Shown here: positions 16,700 through 26,587 of the stretch, piece after piece
Numbering within the stretch: position 1 is the stretch's first letter
How the letters are laid out: each line of letters starts with the position of its first letter
From: Palleronia sp. LCG004
Lineage (GTDB): Bacteria; Pseudomonadota; Alphaproteobacteria; Rhodobacterales; Rhodobacteraceae
Length of the DNA stretch: 64,000 bases
Reading direction: 5' to 3'
Assembly (NCBI RefSeq): GCF_032931615.1
Contig: NZ_CP136761.1
Location: 124,001-188,000, forward strand
Notes under the pieces: generated by a model
Seen by the model: only the letters and a program-made list of their open reading frames with translations
The model's database searches: none
What the model was told of the DNA's origin: nothing
Position numbers and translations under genes: made by a program

Positions 16700-18154
16700 A
16701 TGGATGTCGTTCTCCTGTTTCTCATGACGATCGGCTTCCTGCTGATCGGCGTGCCCATCGCGGTCTCTCTGGGTCTTGCCTCGACCCTGTTCCTGCTGTG
16801 GTTCTCGGATACGTCTCTCGCCTCCATCGCGCAGCAATTCTACAACGCGATGGCCGGCCACTACACGCTTCTCGCGATCCCGTTCTTCGTCCTCGCCTCG
16901 TGCTTCATGTCGACGGGCGGGGTGGCCAAGCGGATCATCCGCTTCGCCATCGCGCTGACCGGGCATCTTCCGGGCGGCCTCGCCATCGCCGGCGTCTTTG
17001 CCTGCATGATGTTCGCGGCCCTTTCCGGATCGTCGCCCGCCACCGTGGTCGCCATCGGCTCCATCGTCATCGCGGCGATGCGGCAGACCGGCTATTCCAA
17101 GGAGTTCGCGGCAGGCGTCATCTGCAATGCCGGTACGCTCGGCATCCTGATCCCGCCCTCGATCGTCATGGTGGTCTACGCCTCGGCCACGGACGTCTCG
17201 GTCGGGCGAATGTTCCTCGCGGGCGTGATCCCGGGCCTTCTCGCGGGCATCATGCTGATGACCACGATCTACGTGGTCGCCAAGGTCAAGCACCTGCCGC
17301 AGGGCGAGTGGAAGGGCTGGGGCGAGGTCTGGGCATCGGGCAAGGATGCCGCCTGGGGCCTTTTCCTGATCGTGATCATCCTCGGCGGCATCTACGGCGG
17401 TATCTTCACGCCGACCGAAGCGGCGGCCGTGGCGTCGGTCTATGCCTTCTTCATCGCCTGTTTCGTCTACCGCGACATGGGGCCGCTCGCCACCGGCGGC
17501 AGGACCCCGAAGCCCGCCATGAGCGCCATCCTGGGCGAGCCCGGCCCGAGGTCCCTCTCGGCGGCGGCCGCTCCGGCGATGGACGAGAAGTCGACCCTTC
17601 TCGAGAAACCCTGGGCCATCGTCACGGCATTCTTCCACCGCGATACCCGCGAGACCCTCTTCGAGGCGGGCAAGCTGACTATCGTGCTGATGTTCATCAT
17701 CGCCAATGCGCTGATCCTGAAGCACGTCCTGACCGACGAGCAGATCCCGCAGCATATCGCGGGTGCCATGCTGAGCGCCGGGTTCGGGCCGATCATGTTC
17801 CTCGTGATCGTGAACGTGATCCTCCTGATCGGCGGCCAGTTCATGGAGCCCTCCGGCCTCATCGTGATCGTCGCACCGCTCGTGTTTCCCATCGCCATCC
17901 AGCTCGGGATCGATCCGATCCACCTGGGCATCATCATGGTGGTGAACATGGAGATCGGGATGATCACACCGCCCGTGGGCCTCAACCTCTTCGTGACCTC
18001 GGGCGTGGCCAACATGTCGGTGATGGGCGTTGTCCGCGCCGCCCTGCCGTTCCTGGCGGTGCTCTTTGTGTTCCTGATCCTCGTGACATACGTGCCGTTC
18101 CTTTCGACCTGGTTGCCGACGGCATTCATGGGGCCGGAAATCGTGACGAACTGA
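16700..18154 (+). CDS. dctM: TRAP transporter large permease subunit DctM
   Basis: The 484-residue protein has about 12 TM helices and the DctM signatures ALSGSSPATVVAIGSIVIAA, GTLGILIPPSIVMVVYA and IFTPTEAAAVASVYA. Sodium-coupled dicarboxylate import by DctPQM is the established family role. It is about 45 residues longer than typical DctM; the extra material is a hydrophilic loop after residue 260 (TGGRTPKPAMSAILGEPGPR onward). It is the last gene of the operon, with a hairpin 18 bases after the stop. Confidence 0.92.
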   Translation: MDVVLLFLMTIGFLLIGVPIAVSLGLASTLFLLWFSDTSLASIAQQFYNAMAGHYTLLAIPFFVLASCFMSTGGVAKRIIRFAIALTGHLPGGLAIAGVFACMMFAALSGSSPATVVAIGSIVIAAMRQTGYSKEFAAGVICNAGTLGILIPPSIVMVVYASATDVSVGRMFLAGVIPGLLAGIMLMTTIYVVAKVKHLPQGEWKGWGEVWASGKDAAWGLFLIVIILGGIYGGIFTPTEAAAVASVYAFFIACFVYRDMGPLATGGRTPKPAMSAILGEPGPRSLSAAAAPAMDEKSTLLEKPWAIVTAFFHRDTRETLFEAGKLTIVLMFIIANALILKHVLTDEQIPQHIAGAMLSAGFGPIMFLVIVNVILLIGGQFMEPSGLIVIVAPLVFPIAIQLGIDPIHLGIIMVVNMEIGMITPPVGLNLFVTSGVANMSVMGVVRAALPFLAVLFVFLILVTYVPFLSTWLPTAFMGPEIVTN

Positions 18155-18171
18155 CCCCGCAACCGAGATGG

Positions 18172-18198
18172 TCACCGGCGGACACGTTCCGCCGGTGA
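18172..18198 (+). terminator. Hairpin after dctM
   Basis: TCACCGGCGGA (18172-18182) and TCCGCCGGTGA (18188-18198) pair perfectly over 11 bp around loop CACGT. It follows the last TRAP gene closely. No U-tract follows, so Rho may assist. The remaining 340 bases up to the mgtE stop hold no supported gene. Confidence 0.65.
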
Positions 18199-18538
18199 TC
18201 CTGGTCCGAATATGCGGATCCTGAGAAGGGTCGAACCGGACGGACCGCAAGACGCCAAGCAGGCGAGCGCGCCGTTCACTTCGATCGAGCGTCGACCGCC
18301 ACAGGTTCGGCGCTTGCATCGGGGCGAGGGTGTTCCAGAGCTGCCCGGCAGGTGTTACCGGGTTGTTTGGCGAGCGAGGCCACACGTCCAGACGCGATCC
18401 AAGGCGAAGGATACGTGCGGTTCAGGCTTCCTTGCCAGCCGCCGCAACCGGAAACGGACGTCATCTATCGCACGTGCGCCGGGTCGACCGCGTCACCGAC
18501 AGCCAATCCATCACGGGTGATCTTCCCGTCCGCGTGGC

Positions 18539-19855
18539 TCAGACCCCCAGCACGGCGCGGGCGACCAGGAAATAGATCAGAAGCCCGGAGGCATCGACGA
18601 CCGTCGTGACGAAGGGGGCGCTGAAGACCGCGGGGTCGATGGAAAGCACCCGGGCGATGACAGGCATCAGCGATCCCACCAGGGCGGCGAGCGTGCAGAT
18701 GAATATCAGCGTCAACGCCACGACGAGCGCGATCGAGAGGTCGAACAGAAATGAGAGCAGCACGAACGCGAAGACGGAGATGACGAGGCCCATGACAAAG
18801 CCGGTTCGGGTTTCGCGCCAGGCGATGCGCAGGGCGTCCCGCGGTGCGACGTCACCGATCGCGAGCGCACGGACGATGGTGGTGGCCGACTGCGCGCCTG
18901 CATTTCCCCCGATGCCGATCAGCAACGGAATGAACAGGGCGAGGGTCACGACACTTTCCAGTGTCGCCTCGAATGCGTTGAGCACGTTCACGGTCAGGCT
19001 GGCGGCGACCGCAAGCACCGACAGCCAGACGATCCGCGACTGGACAAGGCGCAGGACGGGGACGGACAGGTAGGGGCGGCCGACCGGTTCGGCAGCTCCG
19101 GAGCGGGCGAAATCCTCGCCTTCCTCGAATTCCAGAACCTCCATGGCATCGTCGAATGTGATGATGCCGACCAGTCGGTCCTGCGTCTCGACGACCGGTA
19201 CGATCATCAGATCCGCCGATTTCATCAGTCGTGCGACCTCTTCCTGATCGTCCATGACCGAAACCGCGGGCACGTTCCGCTCTGCCAGATCGGCGATCCT
19301 CATATCCGGCGACGCGAGAACGATCTGGGCGAGATCGACGGTGCCGAGCAGCCGCATGTCGTCATTCGCGACCGGCATCACGAACACGGTCTCGGCGCGT
19401 TTCTGGCCAGCCCGGATGGCGACAAGGGCGTCGGACACGCTCATCTCGGGGGTCAGGCGCATGAATTCGGGGCTCATGATCCGGCCGGCGCTGTGTCTGG
19501 GATAGCCGAGCACCGTTCGCGTGGTCGCCCGCTCGTCCGGCGTGAGCTGTTGCAGAAGCGCCTCGGCATCATCGTCCGACAAAAAGCTCAGCATTCGAGC
19601 CCGGTCGTCGGGCTCCATCTCGTGGAGCAGCCGCCGTCGCTCGTTCTCGTCGGCCGATTGCAGCACGTCGAGCTGGTTCGTCGGCTCGAGAAGGCCGAAG
19701 ACCCAAACCGCCTTGTCGTTCGGCAAGGCCCGCATCGCACGGGTTCGGTCCGCGGAGGGGGCACGGTTCAGCACACGGGCCAGGGCGTGCGGTTCGGCCT
19801 CCGACAGTCGGTCTTCTACCCCGGGCGCATCGTCGGAGATCCTCATCCCTTGCAT
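18539..19855 (-). CDS. mgtE: Magnesium transporter MgtE
   Basis: The 438-residue protein has an N-terminal MgtE_N helical repeat domain (HALARVLNRAPSADRTRAMR, then LQQLTPDERATTRTVLGYP), paired CBS domains (about residues 135-255, with VFVMPVANDDMRLLGTVDL and LIVPVVETQDRLVGIITFDD) and five C-terminal TM helices. The pore segment includes LLIGIGGNAGAQSATTIVRALA. The family is a Mg2+-gated Mg2+ channel. The start at 19855 has an ideal GAAGGAGACGAC site; the frame extends further upstream without family similarity. The preceding 259 bases hold no gene and no recognised M-box. Confidence 0.92.
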   Translation of the reverse strand: MQGMRISDDAPGVEDRLSEAEPHALARVLNRAPSADRTRAMRALPNDKAVWVFGLLEPTNQLDVLQSADENERRRLLHEMEPDDRARMLSFLSDDDAEALLQQLTPDERATTRTVLGYPRHSAGRIMSPEFMRLTPEMSVSDALVAIRAGQKRAETVFVMPVANDDMRLLGTVDLAQIVLASPDMRIADLAERNVPAVSVMDDQEEVARLMKSADLMIVPVVETQDRLVGIITFDDAMEVLEFEEGEDFARSGAAEPVGRPYLSVPVLRLVQSRIVWLSVLAVAASLTVNVLNAFEATLESVVTLALFIPLLIGIGGNAGAQSATTIVRALAIGDVAPRDALRIAWRETRTGFVMGLVISVFAFVLLSFLFDLSIALVVALTLIFICTLAALVGSLMPVIARVLSIDPAVFSAPFVTTVVDASGLLIYFLVARAVLGV

Positions 19856-20114
19856 GTCGTCTCCTTCGTTCCGTGCGTGGTCGCGACATGATCCGCGTGC
19901 GAAGTTTCCCCACGGGCGCGATACGTTGAACACTTGGGAACTGAACTTGTCCCCCGTGCCGGTGCAAGCCGGGCAGGTCGGGTCCCGGCCTTCCGGGCAC
20001 GCGGTATGCAACTTGCGAGGGTTCCGAAAGGAGCGATGGGCCAGTCGGGCCCGGGGAGAGGGCCTTTGCCGTTCAATCTTGCGTCATGGCGGCAGGGGCC
20101 TGACGGAGAGGGTG

Positions 20115-20975
20115 CTAGGATCCGGACCCGCCGGAGGTCGCCGCGGTCTTCACGGAATTCCAGAGCATGTTCTTGAGGTTCACCATGGGCGGGTTCGCCA
20201 GCTTCGGCGGTGGTTGGTGCCCGGTCTCTCCCGGCGCCGCGATGACGGAAACCTCGATCTCGCCATCCGTGTAGTACCGATCACCCCCGCCGTTGCGGCC
20301 GTTCAGCGTCGGACCGACACCGGTCACCTCGTAGGTCTCGGTGATCAGTCCGGTCGCGGCAAGATCGACACTCAGCTGATCGCGCATCGCGTCGATATCG
20401 GGGGAAATGTCGTGCGTGACGGCTCCGGTATAATGGCTGAGGCCGACGCCGGTATCGAAGGATGCAGAGCCGAGCCAGACCGGCCGCCCTTCCTGTCCCG
20501 AAGGGAGGACCTTCCAGAAGCGCACGTGCTGGCGTCGGTCGGCGCTGCGCCCGACTGCCTTCTCGAAGGCAAGGTCCTGCCTGCGCCCTTGATAGAACAG
20601 GGGACTGACCGGGGCATCACGATCGGATCTGTCGAGGACGACGCTGCCGACGATCCCGATGCTCGTGCGCAAGGTGACGGGATCGGCCGGCACCCAGTCC
20701 GCCTTCGTCAGTGCCGAGACGAGCTCGGCCTGCGATCCGACGAGCCCCACGTTCAACGGATCGCCGGCGAGACCGTCCGCGGTATGGGTCACCATCTCGA
20801 GACCCTCGAGGCCGGGCTGGTGATCGTAATGGCGCAGGGCGTTCGGAAGGACGAAATAGGCCATGCCGATCCAGACGGCAGCAATCAGGCCGAAGACGAG
20901 GGCGGCGCGGCGGACGAGAGCACGTCCCTTTCGTGGCCCCCTGACCGGGGCCTTTCCTTTGGAGGACCTCGTCAT
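20115..20975 (-). CDS. LssY C-terminal domain (LssY_C) membrane-anchored protein
   Basis: The 286-residue protein has a basic cytoplasmic N-terminus (residues 1-22) and one TM (about 24-44, LVFGLIAAVWIGMAYFVLP). An LssY_C domain follows: GDPLNVGLVGSQAELVSAL, ADWVPADPVTLRTSIGI, FYQGRRQDLAFEKAVG and RRQHVRFWKVLP. In other proteins this domain accompanies DedA or PAP2 membrane modules, and its biochemical role is unsettled. The ATG overlaps the stop of the glucosidase gene (ATGA), so the two are co-translated. A TSGGSGS tail ends the protein. The function is unknown. Confidence 0.8.
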   Translation of the reverse strand: MTRSSKGKAPVRGPRKGRALVRRAALVFGLIAAVWIGMAYFVLPNALRHYDHQPGLEGLEMVTHTADGLAGDPLNVGLVGSQAELVSALTKADWVPADPVTLRTSIGIVGSVVLDRSDRDAPVSPLFYQGRRQDLAFEKAVGRSADRRQHVRFWKVLPSGQEGRPVWLGSASFDTGVGLSHYTGAVTHDISPDIDAMRDQLSVDLAATGLITETYEVTGVGPTLNGRNGGGDRYYTDGEIEVSVIAAPGETGHQPPPKLANPPMVNLKNMLWNSVKTAATSGGSGS

Positions 20976-23656
20976 TTCACGCTTTGCCGGGCCGGCCGCC
21001 GAAGAAGAAGGGCCACCAGCGCCGTCCATCCGGTCTGATGGGAGGCACCGAGGCCGAGGCCCGTTTCGCCATGGAAGAATTCGTTGAACTGGAGGAGTTC
21101 TTCCCCGTCCAGACCGCCACGCGGTGCCTTGCCGCCAGTCGAGGGCCGCAAACCTTCCGCGTCTTTGAGAAAGAGAGCTTCGAGGCGGCGCGAAAGTTCG
21201 TCGGCCACGCCTCCGAGGTCAACATTTCGCCCCGATCCAGAGGGGCATTCGACCTTGATCTCGTCGCCGTAGAATCGCGCGAACTCACGCAGCGCATCGA
21301 TCAGCATGAAGTTGAGCGGCATCCATACGGGACCGCGCCAATTGGAATTTCCGCCGAACAGGCCGCTCTGCGAGGCACCGGGCTCGTACCCTACCGAGAA
21401 ACTCCGATCCCCGATCGCGATCTCGAACGGACCGGTGCCATGTGCCTTCGACACGGAGCGAACCCCGTGCGGCGACAGGAATTCGGTTTCGTCCAGCATC
21501 CGCCCGAGCACGGCCGTCATGCGGTGTCTTCGCAGGAGGGACAGAAGGAGGCGGTCGTTCTGCCCCGGCTCCGCATATCGCGAGACCTGATCCGTCAGGT
21601 CGGGGCGGTGCCGCAGCATCCAGTCGAGACGACGGGCGAATGCAGGATGGCGCTGCGCAAGATCGCGGTCGAGCACTTCGACAGCGCAGAGCGGGATCAG
21701 CCCCACCAGAGACCGCACGCGAAGGGTCGTGGTCGACCCATCCGGCAGGACCAGCACGTCGTAGAAGAAGCCGTCGGCCTCGTTCCACAGACCGTCGCCT
21801 TCCTCGCCCGTGTCCTTTTCGGCCTCGGATCGGCCGAGATGGGTCATGGCCGACGCGATGGTCAGGAAATGTTCGAAGAACTTCGTCGCGATGTCCTCGT
21901 AGGCGGGATTGTCCTCGGCCAGCTCCAGCGCCATTCGCATCATGTTGAGCGCATACATCGCCATCCAGGCCGTCGCGTCGGCTTGTTCGAGGGTGCCGCC
22001 GCCCGGAACGGGGGCCGAACGATCGAATACCCCGATATTGTCGAGCCCGAGAAAACCTCCCTGAAACAGATTTCGCCCGGACACGTCCTTCCGGTTCACC
22101 CACCAGGTGAAGTTCACGATCAGCTTGTGGAAGATCCGTTCGAGGAAGGCGCGGTCGGGCCGGCCGGTGAGTTCCGCGTCCGCGCGATAGACCCGCAGGG
22201 CCGCATATGCGTGGATCGGCGGGTTGGCGTCGGAGAACGACCATTCGTAGGCCGGGAGCTGACCGCTCGGGTGCATGTACCATTCGCGTGTCAGAAGCAG
22301 GAGCTGATCCTTGGCGAAGGCCGGATCGACGCATGCGGCCGCCATCGCGTGGAACGCCAGATCCCACGAGGCGTACCAGGGATATTCCCAGGTATCCGGC
22401 ATGAGGATCACCTCGGAATTGTTGAGATGCGTCCAGTCCGAATTGCGCCCGCGCCGTCGCTCGGCAGGTGGAACGGGACCGGCCGGATCACCTTCGAGCC
22501 AGCGCTTCACGTCGTACCGATAGACCTGCTTGGACCACAGGAGGCCGGCGAGCGCCCGTCTCTGGACCAGCCGTTCGTCCGGTTCGGTCATCTCCTGCTG
22601 GAGCGCGCCGTAGAACGCATCCGCTTCGGCGGCGCGGTCGCGCAGGATGCCGTCGAACGCCGTGGCATCCAGCGCGTCGGCCGATGCCGGGGCAAGGCGG
22701 TACCGCAGGGTTACGGATGCCCCCGCCTCGATCTCGTGCTCGGACAGTGCCGCGCATTTCGTCCCGGATCCGGGCAGCTCGACCGCGCCGCCGACAAGAT
22801 GGTCGTTGATCGCATCCTTGAAGGGGCCGTCCGGGCCGATCCCGTAAAGGCGGTGCTTGTTGGTTTCGTTCTCGCAAAACAGCCAGCGGACGTCCTGCAG
22901 CGCCTCGAGGCGCAACGGCGTCTTGCCCGGTTGGCTGGCCAGAACGCTGCCCGGCCCATCAGGCGCGATGGTCGGTTTTTCGCTGTTGCCGCCCCAGCTC
23001 CAGGTGTTGCGGGCGACGAGCTGCGGCAAGACGTGGATGCGGGCCTTCTGCGGACCGCGATTGAGGACGGTGACGCGCATGAGCACGTCGTCGGGGCCGG
23101 CCTTGGCATACGCGACCTCGACGTCGAAGAATCTGTCGTCCGACAGGATGCCGGTATCTTCCAGCTTGTATTCTGGGGCGTCGGTCCCCCGCCGTCGCGC
23201 GTTTTCCGCCACGAGGTCGGCATAGGGAAAGGCACGCTGCGGATAACGGTAGAGCATGCGCTGCCAGGCGTGGCTCGGCACGGCGTCGAGGTGCCACCAG
23301 AGCTCTTTGACATCCTCGCCGTGGTTGCCTTCCGCGTTCGTCAACCCGAAGAGGCGTTCCTTCACGATCGGATCGGCACCGTTCCAGAGACCGAGCGACA
23401 GGCACCATGTCTGCCCCTCGTCGCAGAAACCCGCGATGCCGTCCTCGCCCCAGCGATAGGCCCGCGAGCGGGCATGGTCATGCGGAAAGGCGGACCACGC
23501 ATCGCCGTCGGCGCTGTAATCCTCGCGCACCGTTCCCCATTGACGCTCGGCCAGGTAGGGGCCCCAACGCCGCCATCCGTCCGTATCCGCGTTTTGGATG
23601 CGGTGCCCTTCGGCGGTGTCGAAGATCGGCGCGCCCGGCCCCGGATCGCCTACCAC
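20972..23656 (-). CDS. GH63-like glucosidase (MGH1-type glycoside hydrolase)
   Basis: The roughly 894-residue protein resembles the mannosyl-oligosaccharide-glucosidase-like GH63 proteins of bacteria. It has NAEGNHGEDVKELWWHLD and RMLYRYPQRAFPYADLV in the N-terminal beta domain. The (alpha/alpha)6 barrel has KQVYRYDVKRWLEGDP, EYPWYASWDLAFHAMA, GQLPAYEWSFSDANPP and SNWRGPVWMPLNFML. The Asp in the first two barrel motifs and the Glu in AYEWSF are candidate catalytic acids. There is no signal peptide, so it acts in the cytoplasm on an intracellular glucoside or glycan. The start is probably GTG at 23656; no better ATG is in frame. It lies 79 bases downstream of zwf on the same strand. Confidence 0.85.
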   Translation of the reverse strand: MVGDPGPGAPIFDTAEGHRIQNADTDGWRRWGPYLAERQWGTVREDYSADGDAWSAFPHDHARSRAYRWGEDGIAGFCDEGQTWCLSLGLWNGADPIVKERLFGLTNAEGNHGEDVKELWWHLDAVPSHAWQRMLYRYPQRAFPYADLVAENARRRGTDAPEYKLEDTGILSDDRFFDVEVAYAKAGPDDVLMRVTVLNRGPQKARIHVLPQLVARNTWSWGGNSEKPTIAPDGPGSVLASQPGKTPLRLEALQDVRWLFCENETNKHRLYGIGPDGPFKDAINDHLVGGAVELPGSGTKCAALSEHEIEAGASVTLRYRLAPASADALDATAFDGILRDRAAEADAFYGALQQEMTEPDERLVQRRALAGLLWSKQVYRYDVKRWLEGDPAGPVPPAERRRGRNSDWTHLNNSEVILMPDTWEYPWYASWDLAFHAMAAACVDPAFAKDQLLLLTREWYMHPSGQLPAYEWSFSDANPPIHAYAALRVYRADAELTGRPDRAFLERIFHKLIVNFTWWVNRKDVSGRNLFQGGFLGLDNIGVFDRSAPVPGGGTLEQADATAWMAMYALNMMRMALELAEDNPAYEDIATKFFEHFLTIASAMTHLGRSEAEKDTGEEGDGLWNEADGFFYDVLVLPDGSTTTLRVRSLVGLIPLCAVEVLDRDLAQRHPAFARRLDWMLRHRPDLTDQVSRYAEPGQNDRLLLSLLRRHRMTAVLGRMLDETEFLSPHGVRSVSKAHGTGPFEIAIGDRSFSVGYEPGASQSGLFGGNSNWRGPVWMPLNFMLIDALREFARFYGDEIKVECPSGSGRNVDLGGVADELSRRLEALFLKDAEGLRPSTGGKAPRGGLDGEELLQFNEFFHGETGLGLGASHQTGWTALVALLLRRPARQSVK

Positions 23657-23735
23657 GTTTCGGCGCGGGCATTGTGCCCGGAAAGCTCAAGGGATATCGG
23701 CCCGCCGACCATGCGCCGGTTATCGGCTCGGCCGT

Positions 23736-25247
23736 TCAAGACGGCTCATCCGATGGCGCGACGGACTTCAGCGGCGTCCACGTCCAGTCGTCCGGCCCGT
23801 CTCCTCCCGCCTCGTAGAAGGCCGGCACCGCGTCCTGCGCGTGGTTCAGGACCGGGTCGACGATGCGCCACGCCGCCTCGATCGTGTCGGCTCTCTGGAA
23901 CAGCGTCGCGTCGCCGAGCATGCAATCGTAGAGCAGCGCCTCGTAGCCGACGGTCGGCGATCGATCGAACCCCTTGTCGAACGAGAACCACGTCGCCGCG
24001 GGCGCGAGCGTCACGTCCGGGCCCGGTTGCTTGACGTCGAACGCGATCTCGATCCCGTGTTTCGGGTCGATCGAGAAGATGATCCGGCTCGCGCTGTCGG
24101 TTCTCTGCGGTGTGTTCGGGAAGAGGGCGAATGGCGCGGGCCGCAGATGCACGACGATCTCCGTCCGCCTCGCGGCGAGCCGTTTGCCGGTTCGCAGCAG
24201 GAACGGCGTACCCGCCCAACGCCAGTTGTTGATCATCAACCGCGCCGCGACATAGGTTTCGGTCCGGCTGTCCGCGGCCACGTCCGCCTCGTCGCGATAG
24301 CCCGGCACCGCCTTGCCGTCGACCGTGCCCGCCTCGTACTGGCCGAAGACGACATCGTCCTTGCCGAGGGGGGCCACGGCGGACAGCAGCCGCGTCTTTT
24401 CGCTGCGAACGGCGTCGGGGTCGAGAGACGAGGGCGGGTCCATCGCCGCCATGCAGAGCAGCTGGAAGAGATGGTTCGGCACCATGTCCCGCAATGCGCC
24501 GGTCGCCTCGTAGAAGTGCCCGCGGCTTTCGATGCCGATCGTCTCGGCGGCCGTGATCTCCACACGTTCGATGTGCTCGGACCGCCAGATCGGCTCGAAG
24601 AGACGGTTGGCGAAGCGCATCGCGAGGATGCTCTGGACCGGCTCCTTCCCCATGAAATGGTCGATGCGAAATACCTGGGCTTCCTGCGCGACGGACAGGA
24701 TCTTCGTGTTGAGCTCGCGCGCCGATGCGAGGTCGTGGCCGAACGGCTTTTCGATCACCAGTCGCCGGAACGCCCCGTCCGGCTCTTCCAGAAGGCCCGC
24801 CGCACCGAGCCGTTCGATGATGGGCCAGAAGAACCGCGACGACACGGCAAGATAGAAGATCGCTGACCGGTCCTTCAGCCGTTCGGCCAAGGCATCGAAT
24901 GTCTTCGCATCGGTGACATCGCCACGCTGGTAGGTGGCGCGCGACATCAACCAGTCCCACGCGTCGGAATCGATGTGATCGGGATGGAATTCGGCATCCG
25001 GATCATCGGCGAACGAGTCGATCGTGTCGCCGAGGCCCTTGCGCCAAGCGGCGTCGTCGCTCTCGGCGATATCGATGCCCTCGACTTTGAAGTCCTCGTC
25101 GAGCAGGCTCATCTCCACAAGGTTGTAGAGGGAGGGGAACAGCAGCCGCTTGGTCAGGTCCCCCCTCGCTCCGAAGATCACCATCGTGCAGGCGGGTGCC
25201 GTGGCATGACCCGGCTTGGACCTGTGTGACGAACCGTTCGTCGGCAT
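23736..25247 (-). CDS. zwf: Glucose-6-phosphate 1-dehydrogenase
   Basis: The 503-residue enzyme oxidises glucose-6-phosphate to 6-phosphogluconolactone with NADP+. The Rossmann motif FGARGDLTKRLLFPSLYNL lies at about residue 25. The active-site stretch RIDHFMGKEPVQSILAMRFAN (His-Asp-Lys) is near residue 205. Substrate-binding RTGKRL and the C-terminal domain are complete. Pgl or Edd, frequent neighbours in alphaproteobacteria, are absent. Instead zwf is followed by the glucosidase and LssY_C genes, suggesting that glucose released inside the cell feeds the Entner-Doudoroff or pentose phosphate routes. Confidence 0.93.
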   Translation of the reverse strand: MPTNGSSHRSKPGHATAPACTMVIFGARGDLTKRLLFPSLYNLVEMSLLDEDFKVEGIDIAESDDAAWRKGLGDTIDSFADDPDAEFHPDHIDSDAWDWLMSRATYQRGDVTDAKTFDALAERLKDRSAIFYLAVSSRFFWPIIERLGAAGLLEEPDGAFRRLVIEKPFGHDLASARELNTKILSVAQEAQVFRIDHFMGKEPVQSILAMRFANRLFEPIWRSEHIERVEITAAETIGIESRGHFYEATGALRDMVPNHLFQLLCMAAMDPPSSLDPDAVRSEKTRLLSAVAPLGKDDVVFGQYEAGTVDGKAVPGYRDEADVAADSRTETYVAARLMINNWRWAGTPFLLRTGKRLAARRTEIVVHLRPAPFALFPNTPQRTDSASRIIFSIDPKHGIEIAFDVKQPGPDVTLAPAATWFSFDKGFDRSPTVGYEALLYDCMLGDATLFQRADTIEAAWRIVDPVLNHAQDAVPAFYEAGGDGPDDWTWTPLKSVAPSDEPS

Positions 25248-25718
25248 GAGACATCCTCTCAGATAAGCCTGCAGTCACCGCCGGAACGAGACCGTTGGAA
25301 ACGATTTCGGCAGCATACGTCATCGGTATAATCCGATGGATTTTTCCGGCAAGGTGCCGCGATGCGGGCAATCCGAGGTGGAACGCCCGGCTTTCAAGAC
25401 CTGACGAGCATTTGCCGTCCTCGATCGGGCTTTCCGCACGACCCGCCAAGGCCGGTGGCGGGTGGGAAATTCTCAAGAACAGGCCGCGAAATAACCGGGC
25501 AGGTCAGCGCTTCCGAAATTTCTGGCCACCAGTCTTTCGGAGACGCGACGCAGGCCTCACATGGCTCGACGCGCTTTCAGCCAAGGCGGAAGAGTATGGT
25601 TCAAGGCAACCGGCTTCGGTGGATCTGGCTACTTAGTTCCTATCATGTGCTGCTTTGCGGAAGGGTCCGACCCCTATCCGCCCGCTGTCGTCCAAGGAAT
25701 CCCTCAAGGCGACCGAAA
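25248..25718. other. Intergenic stretch upstream of zwf
   Basis: About 470 bases between the zwf start and the stop of the methionine aminopeptidase gene. Overlapping open frames have no family features, and no RNA gene or terminator was recognised. The zwf promoter is expected here. Confidence 0.45.
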
Positions 25719-26480
25719 TCATGGGGCTGCCTGGCCGGGGAGGGTAAGGATCGTCGCGCCGCGCTTCAGAGCGACGATGGTGTGTTCGTATTGCACGACC
25801 GGGGCGGGCGGATCGCTGTAGAGCGTCCAGCCGTCGAGGCCGTCGGTCGCGGCGATGCCGCCCGTCGACAGGAAGGGTTCGATCGTGAAGACGAGGCCTT
25901 TGGTGATGCGCCGCGTGTCGCGTCGGTCGGGCCAGGTTGCGATCTCGCCGGGATATTCGTGTAGCGAGCGGCCGACGCCGTGGCTCGCGAGGTTGCGGAT
26001 GAGCGTATAGCCGCGCCCCGAGGCGAACCGGCCGATCGCGGTGCCGATACCGGCGAGGGGCTTGCCGGCCGCGACCTGCGAGATGCCGATCTGCATGGCG
26101 CGACGGCCATCTCGGCAGAGCCGGTCGCGCGCTGCATCCGACGGCGGGACGACGACGCTTGCGCCCGTATCGGCGAAATAGCCGTCCTTCGAGGCCGAGA
26201 CGTCGATATTGACCATATCCCCCGGCGCGATCACGCGGGGTCCGGGAATGCCGTGGGCGATCTCCTCGTTGACGCTGATGCAGGTGGTGCCCGGAAAGCC
26301 GTAGGTCGCGCTCGGGGCTGGGATCGCCCCCTCGCGGTCGAGATGCGCGCGACCGATCTCGTCGAGTTCGGCGGTCGTCATGCCGGGCTCAAGGGCTGCG
26401 GTCATGTCGCGCAGCGTGTTGGCGACGATCCGGCCGATGATCTTCAGCCCGTCGAGTTCCGCCTGGTTCGTGATCGTCAT
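25719..26480 (-). CDS. map: Type I methionine aminopeptidase
   Basis: The 253-residue enzyme removes N-terminal Met from nascent proteins. Pita-bread-fold metal ligands are visible: Asp in NIDVSASKDGYFADTG (two Asp), His in NLASHGVGRSLHE, Glu in FTIEPFLSTGG and Glu in QYEHTIVAL. CISVNEEIAHGIPGPRVI is the canonical substrate-loop motif. The start at 26480 gives the usual MTITNQAELDGLKIIGRIVA. The length is normal for MetAP1 without an N-terminal SH3 or zinc extension. Many Rhodobacteraceae carry more than one map, so this copy need not be the essential one. Confidence 0.92.
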   Translation of the reverse strand: MTITNQAELDGLKIIGRIVANTLRDMTAALEPGMTTAELDEIGRAHLDREGAIPAPSATYGFPGTTCISVNEEIAHGIPGPRVIAPGDMVNIDVSASKDGYFADTGASVVVPPSDAARDRLCRDGRRAMQIGISQVAAGKPLAGIGTAIGRFASGRGYTLIRNLASHGVGRSLHEYPGEIATWPDRRDTRRITKGLVFTIEPFLSTGGIAATDGLDGWTLYSDPPAPVVQYEHTIVALKRGATILTLPGQAAP

Positions 26481-26587
26481 TCGGGTCGCTCTCGTATCCT
26501 GAATTGCGAGGATAGCCGGATTCGTGAGGTCTGTCGCGTTGGAAGGGACTCTGGCCCCGACGGTCACCAGCTTGATCGGGAGCCGGC

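Noticed and set aside
16103..18385. A 760-codon minus-strand frame over dctQM
   Set aside because: It is antisense to dctQ and dctM; its composition (runs of His, Asp, Arg) is an artefact of reading TM helices backwards.
20984..24034. A frame of more than 1000 codons on the plus strand
   Set aside because: It is antisense to the GH63 and zwf genes, whose motifs are unambiguous; antisense frames of this length are common in such GC-rich coding DNA.
25561..25821. Short plus-strand frame before the map gene end
   Set aside because: No ribosome site, no family features, and it runs into the antisense of map.
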